Origin: Candidatus Falkowbacteria bacterium
GTDB lineage: Bacteria; Patescibacteriota; Patescibacteriia; Patescibacteriales; Patescibacteriaceae
Direction: 5' to 3'
NCBI GenBank assembly: GCA_016699775.1
Contig: CP065010.1
Coordinates: forward strand, 62,001-126,000
DNA length: 64,000 nt
Shown here: positions 47,803 through 56,018 of the stretch, piece by piece
How the letters are laid out: each line of letters opens with the position of its first letter
How positions within the stretch are numbered: the stretch's first letter is position 1
Made by a program: the position numbers and the translations under genes
The notes under the pieces: generated by a model
The model's database searches: none
What the model was told of the DNA's origin: nothing
What the model saw: only the letters and a program-made list of their open reading frames with translations

Positions 47803-49332
47803 ATGAAACACATTATATTAGCTTTAGTATTACTCGTTTATTTAAACAAAGGATTTTCTCAGCAAGAACCATGGCAGCCGATCTGGTCTAGCGTTGTAGG
47901 TAGCTGGTCATACGCAGGAATATTTGTTGATAATGATCGCGGTTGCATTTTAAATTATAATCAACCCATTTTAGCAACTACTAATGGAGGAGAAACATGG
48001 CAATCATCTAATGTTTCTAACGGAAGATATATTGAAAAAGTCGCATTTTCACCACGGGGAGATACAGGTTATGCATTATTAACTTATATGCAATTAAATT
48101 TGTATAGAACCACAAACAGTGGAGTAACGTGGGGAATATATTCCCATGATCCGGGTTTATGGCAAACTAAGTGTTTCCATTTTGTAAATGGTTCTGTGGG
48201 CTTCTCAGGAACAAATAATGGTCTATACAAAACTGTAAATGCTGGTGTTAATTGGAGTAGAATTTCCTACTTACCTATTTGGGAGCCTTCTCCAGTTGAA
48301 AGTATCTCATTTATAAATGAGAATAAAGGTTTTATGATTGCGCATACAGCTAGTAACGATACGATTATTCTTCATAATACTACGGATGGAGGAAACAGCT
48401 GGAATGCATTATATTCTACAGGGAGTACGGTGATAAGAAAAATATATTTTACTGATGAAAGTATTGGATATATGTTGGATGGTAATAAAATTTTACGGAC
48501 ATCTGACAGTGGGGTACACTGGAATGTTCAACATGAAAGCAGTGCATTGTTGCAATCAATAAGTATAAATGCACAAGGAATAGGATATGCAGTAGGCAAG
48601 GCAGGTGGTAATCTTTATTTAGTAAAAACTATTAATAATGGATTATCTTGGAATGAATATATTCCCGCAAATATATCTGATGGTAATTTAATTAGTGATG
48701 TTCAAGTGCATTCTTCATACGCCTTTATCACAACATTTAATCATATCTACAAACTTCAACTAGATTGGGTACTTCCGGTTGAATTATCGGCATTTACTTC
48801 TTTGGTAACTAACAATAATGTAATTTTAAACTGGACTACCATTTCGGAAATAAACAACTCAGAATTTCAGGTGGAAAGAAAGAATGAAAGTAACTGGGAA
48901 ACAGTTGGGTATGTAGAGGGAAATGGAACAGCATCTATGCCTCATTCTTATCAATATATTGATAGAGATATACAATCAGGAAGTTACTTATATCGATTAA
49001 AACAAATTGATTATAATGGTAATTTTGAATATCTCAATTTGAGTAATGAAGTTATAATTGCAGTACCAAAGAAGTTTAATCTAAAACAGAACCACCCTAA
49101 TCCGTTTAATCCCTTAACAAGGATAGAATATACTGTTCCTTATGATGGAATAGTCACCTTGGCCATTTACGACATAAATGGGAGAGAGATTAGTAGTTTG
49201 GTAAAAGAAATTAAATCATCTGGGTATTACTCAGTTGATTTTGATGGAAGTAACTTAAGCAGTGGAATTTATTTTTACAGATTAATTGCTGGAAATTACA
49301 AAGTGACAAAGAGAATGATGTTGATAAAATAG
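47803..49332 (+). CDS. Secreted beta-propeller protein with type IX sorting tail
   Basis: 509 residues with a signal peptide (IILALVLLVYLNKGFSQ). Residues about 25-325 are repeats of the Ycf48/BNR type (TTNGGETWQSS, TTNSGVTWGIY, TVNAGVNWSRI, TTDGGNSWNAL, TSDSGVHWNVQ), a beta propeller. From LPVELSAFTS onward it matches the gene at 22455: fibronectin-like domain, then KQNHPNPFNPLTRIEYTVP, SSGIYFYRL and KRMMLIK, the type IX secretion sorting domain. It is AT-rich, unlike the first copy, so its import is older or from a different donor. No type IX apparatus is seen. Confidence 0.88.
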   Translation: MKHIILALVLLVYLNKGFSQQEPWQPIWSSVVGSWSYAGIFVDNDRGCILNYNQPILATTNGGETWQSSNVSNGRYIEKVAFSPRGDTGYALLTYMQLNLYRTTNSGVTWGIYSHDPGLWQTKCFHFVNGSVGFSGTNNGLYKTVNAGVNWSRISYLPIWEPSPVESISFINENKGFMIAHTASNDTIILHNTTDGGNSWNALYSTGSTVIRKIYFTDESIGYMLDGNKILRTSDSGVHWNVQHESSALLQSISINAQGIGYAVGKAGGNLYLVKTINNGLSWNEYIPANISDGNLISDVQVHSSYAFITTFNHIYKLQLDWVLPVELSAFTSLVTNNNVILNWTTISEINNSEFQVERKNESNWETVGYVEGNGTASMPHSYQYIDRDIQSGSYLYRLKQIDYNGNFEYLNLSNEVIIAVPKKFNLKQNHPNPFNPLTRIEYTVPYDGIVTLAIYDINGREISSLVKEIKSSGYYSVDFDGSNLSSGIYFYRLIAGNYKVTKRMMLIK

Positions 49333-49356
49333 ACACACAGAAATAAATTTATTATA

Positions 49357-49388
49357 AGGGACCATGGACAATTTAATGGTCCTTTTTT
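49357..49388 (+). terminator. Terminator
   Basis: AGGGACCAT pairs with ATGGTCCTT, followed by T residues. Confidence 0.88.
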
Positions 49389-49395
49389 ATTTCCA

Positions 49396-49516
49396 AAAAA
49401 CACCCCATAACTAGGGCGTTTTATCGATGGGTGGCTAGAGGGAATCGAACCCTCGCTAACGGGACCACAACCATTTAAGGGTGTTTTGGGCACTTCTACG
49501 AATACACTAGGCAAAC
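49396..49516 (-). pseudogene. tRNA-His-derived element 1 (3' half intact)
   Basis: On the minus strand, TTGTGGTCCCGT carries the GTG anticodon and 3' anticodon stem, followed by the T arm GAGGG TTCGATT CCCTC, acceptor TAGCCAC and a terminator hairpin (AACGCCC/GGGTGTT). The 5' half is unrelated apart from CTAGTGTA, so no cloverleaf forms. It looks like an attachment-site or duplication remnant of tRNA-His. Confidence 0.7.
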
Positions 49517-49697
49517 ACTATAAACCTTATAAAATAAGGCTAATCTGACTTTCTCAATTTCTTCAGTAGTCATCAATATTCTCATATTCTTCACTTCTTG
49601 GCCACAATATGGCCACAAAATTAGGCTAGGGCAATATTGGAAGGAGTGGAGACATAGAGTTATAAATGGCCCCCAAAATAGCCTATTTTATGCTATA
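49517..49697. other. Spacer with integration-site-like repeats
   Basis: No gene. It contains GTGGCCATATTGTGGCC (minus strand, 49598-49616), matched by a GTGACC version at 51264-51281, and the TAGGCTAGGGCAATATTGG repeat (49623). Both repeat words recur beside other units. Confidence 0.55.
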
Positions 49698-49848
49698 TTG
49701 ACAAATATTGATATATATGCTATTATGCCGTAATAGCTAGTTCCTTACAATTCAACTATTTAGGTTATATTTATTGAATTTTTTGAGCCTTTCTTAATGA
49801 GGAGGGTTGGAAAAATTCAATAAATAATAAACTAAAGGAGAAAGAACC
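49698..49848 (+). promoter_or_regulatory. Conserved leader, type B copy 3
   Basis: TTGACA (49698), 17 bp, TATTAT (49721) preceded by TGC; GTTCCTTACAATTCAAC; hairpin TTTATTGAATTTTT (49770) / AAAAATTCAATAAA (49811), perfect 14 bp, with inner stem CCTTTCTT/GAGGAGGG; SD AAAGGAG. Confidence 0.82.
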
Positions 49849-50160
49849 ATGATAGAATTAGAAATTATCCAATCCGTAGCAATTGTAATATATTGTGCTA
49901 CGGCTGCATTCCTAGTTTCAGGAGTAATATCTCAGCAACTCTGGCCCCGGATTTCAATTTCGAAACGAAGTCTACGCGGCTTACTATTTCTTGTTATACT
50001 TGCAGCCACTTATTTTATTCTCTTCAGTTTCTATGGAGAGTCTCTGGTAATATATAAAGGGGAAGGATTAATCTTAATATTCTCTCCTCTTATAATTACA
50101 ATACTCATCATTAATGCTAAAAATATCTTCAAAAAACCTTGGCGGATATTAAGCCAATGA
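49849..50160 (+). CDS. Small membrane protein
   Basis: 103 residues with three hydrophobic helices (IQSVAIVIYCATAAFLVSGVI, GLLFLVILAATYFILFSFYG and LILIFSPLIITILII). Not recognised. The start is fixed by AAAGGAG 9 nt upstream. Sole gene of its unit, driven by a type B leader and closed by a strong terminator. Confidence 0.62.
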   Translation: MIELEIIQSVAIVIYCATAAFLVSGVISQQLWPRISISKRSLRGLLFLVILAATYFILFSFYGESLVIYKGEGLILIFSPLIITILIINAKNIFKKPWRILSQ

Positions 50161-50182
50161 ATAGTTAAATTAATAAACTATA

Positions 50183-50216
50183 AAACCCGCAGTCGAACAA
50201 TTGCGGGCTTTTTTTA
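50183..50216 (+). terminator. Terminator
   Basis: ACCCGCA pairs with TGCGGGC, followed by seven T residues. Confidence 0.88.
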
Positions 50217-50221
50217 TTTCC

Positions 50222-50260
50222 TTTAGGCTAGGGCAATATTGGAAGAAGTGAAAGATTGAG
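50222..50260. repeat. TAGGCTAGGGCAATATTGG repeat, copy 3
   Basis: Same word as at 43366 and 49623, directly after a terminator. Confidence 0.65.
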
Positions 50261-50295
50261 AAAGTTAACGGAAAATAGTTATTGATGAATTTATC

Positions 50296-51003
50296 TTATG
50301 ATTTTTCAGCAGTAATAAAGTAAGCATATTTTTCATATGCAATATCTGAGTATTCATTAATATTATTAAAACCCGTTTTTAATAAAATTGACTTTACTTT
50401 TTCTTTATTTAATACACTGATCAAAATATTTTTTGCATTCACTGCACTTGTATTAAGAAATTCATCCCATTCTTTTTGATGTTTAGGTAGTATCCCTTTT
50501 TTAGTTAGTTCTTCTTTTATTTTATTATTTAAAAATTGGTAGATATCTGGCTCTGGTGACCATCCAGAAATTGAAAATATACCATTACTCTTTATTGTTT
50601 TATAAATATTTTTAAAGTAATTATCTGGTTTAGCTATAAATGGTAATAGAAACATAGATGTTGCCCCGTCAAAAGAGTTTTCTCTAAAGTTCATTGAGCA
50701 AACATCACCCAGTATTATTGTAAGATTGTTGTTTTCTCCAATCTTATTTTTTAATTGCTCCAGCGCAAAGGGCTCGTTGTCAACAGCTGTCACTATATGT
50801 CCTTCGTTAATTAAGGCTTTTGTTAAGTTACCTGATCCAGAACCGGTATCAAGAATATTTTTACAATCTTTAATTTGTTTAGTATGAAATCGAATAGTTT
50901 GTTTATACCACTCGAGATTGTTTTGAAAAAAATCATAATGTTCAAAATGCTTTTTCCAAAATTCTGAATTTTGTGATGTCAGTTTAGGTTGTTCATTTTT
51001 CAT
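50296..51003 (-). CDS. Class I SAM-dependent methyltransferase
   Basis: 235 residues. Motif I is ILDTGSGSGNLTKALINEG (about residues 50-68), then VTAVDNEPFALEQL, LGDVCSMNFRENSFDGATSMFLLPF and FSISGWSPEPD: a small-molecule-type methyltransferase of the UbiE/Methyltransf_11 style. Opposite in orientation to the surrounding units, SD-less, and not related to the methyltransferase at 46352 beyond the fold. Substrate unknown. Confidence 0.82.
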   Translation of the reverse strand: MKNEQPKLTSQNSEFWKKHFEHYDFFQNNLEWYKQTIRFHTKQIKDCKNILDTGSGSGNLTKALINEGHIVTAVDNEPFALEQLKNKIGENNNLTIILGDVCSMNFRENSFDGATSMFLLPFIAKPDNYFKNIYKTIKSNGIFSISGWSPEPDIYQFLNNKIKEELTKKGILPKHQKEWDEFLNTSAVNAKNILISVLNKEKVKSILLKTGFNNINEYSDIAYEKYAYFITAEKS

Positions 51004-51056
51004 ATAAAGTTATTATATCTTTTATATTTATCTCCCACTAGGGCTTAACTATTAAT

Positions 51057-51175
51057 AATAAAACACCCCATAACTAGGGCGTTTTATTGATGGGTGGCTA
51101 GAGGGAATCGAACCCTCGCCAACGGGACCACAACATAGAACAGGTATTTTCAGGAATCCCGTTACACTAGCCATT
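51057..51175 (-). pseudogene. tRNA-His-derived element 2
   Basis: Minus strand: acceptor strand TGGCTA, GTGTAACGGG, an unrelated 25-nt stretch, then TTGTGGTCCCGTTGGC, T arm GAGGG TTCGATT CCCTC, TAGCCAC and the AACGCCC/GGGTGTT terminator hairpin. The 3' half is nearly identical to element 1; the anticodon-stem 5' strand is missing, so it is not a working tRNA. Confidence 0.7.
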
Positions 51176-51321
51176 ATTACTATAAAACCTAAGGAAAATT
51201 AAGAATTTGGTATTGTCACCTGAGGACAATCATACCTAAGAAAGGACAACTTTACTCACTTTTTGGTCACTATATGGTCACCAGTTTTGTGACTGGCAGT
51301 ATAGGGGAGGTGATTTGGTTA
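51176..51321. other. Spacer with repeat fragment
   Basis: No gene. It holds the diverged copy (51254-51281) of the repeat word at 49591-49616, so the module 'terminator, tRNA half, tail word' is duplicated around the 49849-51003 segment. Confidence 0.5.
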
Positions 51322-51915
51322 CTAAACAGGTTTAATTAAAAAATTAACATCAAAAAATTTACCCTCTAAATCATCCTTATTAGATTTACAATCTTTTAGA
51401 TGCCTTATATAAAACTTCATTCCTTCACATATTTCTCTAAACTTTGTAATTTGATTTTCCATGTGCTCATTTGTCAGAGTTTCAACTGCAGGTGTCGTTG
51501 TCGATGTAACGTCTAAAAAACCGCCTATCATACTTCCGTGCATCAAAAAATTTCTTGTTTTCGCAAAATCTTTCATCGTCCCGATGATTCTGTGATGTTT
51601 ATCTGCTTCATGTAATTCTCCTGAAAAATCATATTTTTCCATATATATAAATAATGTAGCTTTTTCTATAAATGATATTTTATCCAAGTTCTCAACTATT
51701 TTCGCTTTGTCAATTGTTTTTTGCAAATTGTTTATTACAATATCTCGAATACAAGCATTTATACTTATTTCTAGTACTAAATGTAAACTTATTAGAAAAT
51801 CCGCAATGTCGTTAGGACTTCTATATTCTTTTGAAACAATTCTCCTGCACTCTTCAATATTCTTAATAAGAAGGTGTAATGATTCTACAATAATTGAAGA
51901 GTTTTCTGTTGGCAT
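51322..51915 (-). CDS. HEPN-like domain protein
   Basis: 197 residues, all-helical. DFAKTRNFLMHGS carries an R-x4-H motif (RNFLMH) of the kind that forms the active site of HEPN ribonucleases, common in toxin and antiviral systems. A long N-terminal helix bundle (SLHLVLEISINACIRDIVINNL) fits the fold. It has a strong SD (TTTGGAGGAAG), unlike the restriction genes beyond. First gene at the edge of the defence island; no cognate antitoxin is adjacent, though the 52028 protein is on the same strand. Confidence 0.6.
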   Translation of the reverse strand: MPTENSSIIVESLHLLIKNIEECRRIVSKEYRSPNDIADFLISLHLVLEISINACIRDIVINNLQKTIDKAKIVENLDKISFIEKATLFIYMEKYDFSGELHEADKHHRIIGTMKDFAKTRNFLMHGSMIGGFLDVTSTTTPAVETLTNEHMENQITKFREICEGMKFYIRHLKDCKSNKDDLEGKFFDVNFLIKPV

Positions 51916-52027
51916 AATCTTCCTCCAAAGAATAAAATAGGTTTATTAAAAGCACACCGTCTTATAAATCTTGAAATTAACGTATCTATCTAATTTATTA
52001 GTTTCATACAGGAGATAAAAGCTTTTT

Positions 52028-52477
52028 TTATAATCCCGAAGCTTTAGACTTACCTATACCTGGGGCATGGCTGGCTATTTTTTCAGAGTCCAAAGTACCT
52101 GCATTTTCTTTTAATAACAACTTTCGACATTCTATAACAATCGTTAATATATTGTTCTCTCGAGATGGCGAGGTAAGAGCTTGGCCCATCTTTTCGTATA
52201 GTTCAGTAGGTAGCCACATTGCCAACTCCCATGATAGTTGATTGGCTCGTTCATAATCAGATGGAGGGGAATCTGTTTTTAATCTGTGAGCTAATGCTAA
52301 GTACTCTGCTGTTCTTGCTGCTTGTTCTCTAATTTTTATATTATACTTATAATCCTCAATAAGTTTATCGTATTCATGCTTAATTGAATTCTCTAATCTT
52401 GCCTCAAGCCACTTACTAAATAGGTATTGTAATATACCAAGGGAAATAATAATTATTAGAGTTTGCATTATGTTCAT
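52028..52477 (-). CDS. Membrane-anchored helical protein
   Basis: 149 residues: one N-terminal helix (TLIIIISLGILQYLFSKWL) followed by a charged helical region (ARLENSIKHEYDKLIEDYKYNIKIREQAARTAEYLALA). Not recognised; similar small proteins are widespread as uncharacterised neighbours of defence genes. It begins 22 nt after the SppA-like gene and is likely its last operon partner. Confidence 0.65.
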   Translation of the reverse strand: MNIMQTLIIIISLGILQYLFSKWLEARLENSIKHEYDKLIEDYKYNIKIREQAARTAEYLALAHRLKTDSPPSDYERANQLSWELAMWLPTELYEKMGQALTSPSRENNILTIVIECRKLLLKENAGTLDSEKIASHAPGIGKSKASGL

Positions 52478-52499
52478 ATATGGTTGTAAAACATGCTAG

Positions 52500-53453
52500 T
52501 TACCAACAAATCTGGATATCTTCTCCTACTTTTTCCTTCAAATAATCTTTCACTTCTGCGATACCACCAATCTTATCAATTAGACCGATTTTAAGAGCAG
52601 CTTCGCCAAGCATAGATGAACCATCTGCCAAGGCTCTTACTTTGTTAGGATCTAAATTACGGTTAGTAGCCACTGTCTTAATAAAGTTATCGTTTATAAT
52701 ATAGGCATCTCTCATAATGAGGTTCCGTTCAGCTTCTGTTAAAGCTTTATCAGGGTCTTGAGTATCTTTAAACATTCCAGTACTCAACGAATTATAGGTT
52801 AAACCATCCTTTGCATTCTTTTTAGAGTTATCAAGATATGAGTTAGTAACACCTATGCCACCAACATCTGAGTTGGCCGATGCAAAAATAATATTAGCCC
52901 CCGTCGCTGACCAATATGCTGCTGAAATACCTGCTTTGCGAATCATGGCTACTGTTGGTTTAGTCGCTCGTTTCATGGCTTGAGCCATTTCTTCTGCTGC
53001 AACAGGATAACCACCATAGGAATCAATTTCTAAAATAATGGCCTTTATCTTTTCATCTTTTTCGGCCTGGTTGATAGCACCAACAACATCCTCTGAAGCG
53101 GTAGCATCAATAGCTTCGGTAGCATCGGGATCACTATTGTTATAAGAAATATAAGTATCAATACTTCCATGCAGTTCAATACCAGAGACATTACAGTTTT
53201 CTTCTTGTGCTTGGTCATCTTCCGTTATCGTTTCCTCTGAAGAACTATTATCAGAAATGCCCAAAAGATCAAGTTGATAGTTCACCTCGTCTTTGACAAT
53301 AATAAGGGCTCCCAAAAATATTACGCTTACACCTAAACCCTTGAGGAAAGATTTAAAACCAGACCATGTAAAATTATGTGGGTTTAGTTTTGAGTAATTA
53401 ATCTTATGTTTGAATATTTCAAAATGTAGAATTTTTTTCAAAATGTCGGACAT
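52500..53453 (-). CDS. SppA-like S49 serine protease
   Basis: 317 residues. One membrane helix (GLGVSVIFLGALIIVKDEV) anchors an S49 protease domain: GIELHGSIDTYISY, LEIDSYGGYPVAAEEMAQAM (substrate-binding), KAGISAAYWSATGA with the nucleophile serine, and SLSTGMFKDTQDPDKALTE with the general-base lysine of the Ser-Lys dyad. Family members cut signal peptides or membrane proteins. The position, 17 nt after a Cas4/RecB-like nuclease gene inside a restriction island, is unusual and suggests a defence role. Confidence 0.88.
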   Translation of the reverse strand: MSDILKKILHFEIFKHKINYSKLNPHNFTWSGFKSFLKGLGVSVIFLGALIIVKDEVNYQLDLLGISDNSSSEETITEDDQAQEENCNVSGIELHGSIDTYISYNNSDPDATEAIDATASEDVVGAINQAEKDEKIKAIILEIDSYGGYPVAAEEMAQAMKRATKPTVAMIRKAGISAAYWSATGANIIFASANSDVGGIGVTNSYLDNSKKNAKDGLTYNSLSTGMFKDTQDPDKALTEAERNLIMRDAYIINDNFIKTVATNRNLDPNKVRALADGSSMLGEAALKIGLIDKIGGIAEVKDYLKEKVGEDIQICW

Positions 53454-53469
53454 AAAAGTATATTATATT

Positions 53470-54219
53470 TTATTTCTCAAAGCTTTTTCTAGCGTTCCAG
53501 TATGCACACCAGTCACACTGTTTTCCTGTTTTTGGTATCACAGAACTCTCTAAGCATTTCTTTATTTCAAACAATGTTTTTTCTACCCAAGAGTCATCAC
53601 CTGTATGTTCTATCAAGTTAACATCGAAGTCAATTCTCTTGTCAAAAGCTTGTCGGTCCATTCTCCCAGTACAATATACAAAATACCCAATATCAGAAAC
53701 TTTTAAACCATTCTGTCTTAATAACCATTGATAAACCTCCATCTGTCGTTTATAGCCGTCTTGCCACTCTTTATCTAAGGCTGTAACAGCCTCATCCTTG
53801 GCGGTAGCTTTATAATCAACAACAATATATTCATCTTTACCATTAATCCATAAATCATCAATTGCCCCAGTTACTAACAATCCCGTTGGTTGATGTAAAT
53901 GTTTAATACCACCAAAATTTCTTCGCCATTCATCAAGTTCGTCATGAGACATTGGCCTTGCATCTATACCATATTCTTCCTGTATTGGATGTTGTTTATT
54001 TTGGACACGAAAAGAATCAAACTCTTGTTTAAGAAGATGGTCTACAGCACTATTGATAGAGAAGGGGAATCCTGGAACTCGTTTTACTCCAAGTTTATTA
54101 TCTATATAGAAACATCGGGGACATTCCTTAAATAAATCAATCTTAGAGCGACTAAGCTTCCAGTCCTTTCCTCCATAATTCCATGAGTCTTTTCTATTTG
54201 GATTGTAATATTCAGACAT
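53470..54219 (-). CDS. PD-(D/E)XK nuclease, Cas4/RecB-like
   Basis: 249 residues. LSRSKIDLFKECPRCFYID is the N-terminal Cas4/RecB signature; VTGAIDDLWI followed by EYIVVDYKAT gives the D...DYK catalytic core; QMEVYQWLL is the QxxxY helix. Cysteines in ECPRC and CDWC near the C terminus could hold an iron-sulfur cluster as in Cas4/AddB proteins. There are no cas genes or CRISPR here, so a stand-alone defence nuclease is more likely. 26 nt after the DUF262 gene. Confidence 0.85.
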   Translation of the reverse strand: MSEYYNPNRKDSWNYGGKDWKLSRSKIDLFKECPRCFYIDNKLGVKRVPGFPFSINSAVDHLLKQEFDSFRVQNKQHPIQEEYGIDARPMSHDELDEWRRNFGGIKHLHQPTGLLVTGAIDDLWINGKDEYIVVDYKATAKDEAVTALDKEWQDGYKRQMEVYQWLLRQNGLKVSDIGYFVYCTGRMDRQAFDKRIDFDVNLIEHTGDDSWVEKTLFEIKKCLESSVIPKTGKQCDWCAYWNARKSFEK

Positions 54220-54245
54220 GGCTTTTATTTCAAAATTAGGTTTTT

Positions 54246-55985
54246 TTAAACCAATTTTCCGATAAAATTATTAATACTTTCAGCTATTTTTTCTCTTCGC
54301 CAGACTAGAAAATCCTTATAGTTATCAATTTCCCATAAACTTTTATCTAGTGGAATAAGTTGGGAAGTTAATGTATCCTCACCTTGTTTTTCTAATACTT
54401 CTTTTTCTAAATATTCAATCGGTTGTTTATTCGTGATGTAACGATTTGTTTTTCCACCAATAAAAGCCATATTTGCCATTTCGTTAATTTCCTTTTTATC
54501 ATAATTGGCATCGCGTAAAAGTGATTTAGGAAAAATATGATGATACTGTATAGAGTGAGCCGAGCCTGTATGTTTGTCTGAAAGACTCAATCCAGTAGTC
54601 CAATCTTTAGCACCTTCTTGCTTAAGAACAAAATATAGCATTGAAAAAAATGGGCTTCTAATTCCACGATTTATTAAATCATCGCTACTAACAACTATTC
54701 TTTTAACATGTTGTTCAAGTACAGCTAAAAGTTCATTTAAACTACTTGAGCGATACATTACTGATACATCGGCATCTAAGATTGATTCTGATGAACCCAT
54801 ACTATAGTGTCCTCTCATGTGTGCTAGATAAAACCACCTAAGTAATGCGTTGGTTTCCGAGGGAGAAATTTGACCATTCTTAAGATTAAAATATACAGCT
54901 ATAGGGATTAATAGAAAAGGTGATGAAAGAAATTCGAGATTATCTATACCTGCATTGCTACGTAAAAAATTAATAGCAAAACGTAATGCTTCTTTTGCTT
55001 TATCCCAGTTATTTTTTAGTTCTTCTAAGCTAATTTTACCAACAGTTTTAAATTTACTTTGTTTAGTTGCAAATACAACAAGCGCTCTAACTGGAATATT
55101 TGATTCAATAATATATTGTGCATCGTCATTAAATTCATCTGAAAAATCCTCAATAAGCTTCATAAAACCTGGCCAACGCGAAGTTATTTGAGCTAAGGCA
55201 AGATCTGAGCCACGTAATTTAACGCCTAAGGAATTTACCCTAACAAATATCTCAGTGACTTCTTCATAAGACATAGACTTTTCCAGCACCTGCATTACAT
55301 AAGGGTAGTTCGCGATCTGACGAACTTTTTGCAAACGCTCAGAATACTTATCCCATCTTTCATCATCGGAATTAATACCAATAGGTTTTAGGATATCTCT
55401 ATCTGTTTTTACAAAAATATCTGAAACAGGTACCCAAAGAGGGTTATTTTGTAACATTCTGCTTGTCACTACAAAAGTTTTCTTTTTAAACTCTTCTTGT
55501 ATGTCACGTTCAACCGCCTCCTCGTCCTCATCTTCAATATCATGATTAATATCATTTTCATCTACTTCAATAACCTCAGTAAGAACTCCTTCTGGATGAT
55601 CTAAATTAAATAATATATCTATTGGTTTTGATTTATTTCTAATATGGACCTTTTCCCCACTTAAGATGGCAGACAAGGATGTTATGCGTTGTTGGCCATC
55701 GAGCAGTAAAAGTTTTTGAGTAGTGGTCGGTGCAGCGGTTGCTCTCACTGCCATTTCATGCGTTTCAATGTTTTCGTCTGTTTCCCAGGTTAAAATAACT
55801 CCGGAAGGATATCCACGATACAGTGAATCTAGTAAATCGCGAACGCGAGTAGCGGGCCATACATAACGACGTTGCATTTCCGGCAAAGTTAATTCTCCTC
55901 TGCGTACTTTATCTACGAGTTCTCGAACGGTTATATCGGTTTTTTGCATATTATTTATTAGATTTATTAATTTTGGAGAATTCAT
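54246..55985 (-). CDS. DUF262-DUF1524 protein, GmrSD-like (type IV restriction)
   Basis: 579 residues. The N-terminal DUF262 domain (LTLPEMQRRYVWPATRVRDLLDSLYRGYPSG; LLLLDGQQRITSLSAIL) is the ParB-like nucleotide-dependent module of GmrS. The C-terminal DUF1524 part has the HNH-type motif HHIFPKSLL and the family block NMAFIGGKTNRYITNKQP of GmrD. Together they form a single-chain GmrSD-type system that cleaves modified DNA. The start is either the ATG at 55985 or the ATG at 55949 (MQKTDITVREL), which fits the family start better. Confidence 0.9.
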   Translation of the reverse strand: MNSPKLINLINNMQKTDITVRELVDKVRRGELTLPEMQRRYVWPATRVRDLLDSLYRGYPSGVILTWETDENIETHEMAVRATAAPTTTQKLLLLDGQQRITSLSAILSGEKVHIRNKSKPIDILFNLDHPEGVLTEVIEVDENDINHDIEDEDEEAVERDIQEEFKKKTFVVTSRMLQNNPLWVPVSDIFVKTDRDILKPIGINSDDERWDKYSERLQKVRQIANYPYVMQVLEKSMSYEEVTEIFVRVNSLGVKLRGSDLALAQITSRWPGFMKLIEDFSDEFNDDAQYIIESNIPVRALVVFATKQSKFKTVGKISLEELKNNWDKAKEALRFAINFLRSNAGIDNLEFLSSPFLLIPIAVYFNLKNGQISPSETNALLRWFYLAHMRGHYSMGSSESILDADVSVMYRSSSLNELLAVLEQHVKRIVVSSDDLINRGIRSPFFSMLYFVLKQEGAKDWTTGLSLSDKHTGSAHSIQYHHIFPKSLLRDANYDKKEINEMANMAFIGGKTNRYITNKQPIEYLEKEVLEKQGEDTLTSQLIPLDKSLWEIDNYKDFLVWRREKIAESINNFIGKLV

Positions 55986-56018
55986 TAAACTTAGCTAACA
56001 TGATTGGATTCCCGCATG

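Noticed and set aside
34635..51321. Integrase or transposase driving the array
   Set aside because: Both strands were examined; no tyrosine or serine recombinase or DDE transposase is present. Only short words near 49600 and 51270 could be the end of a lost gene.
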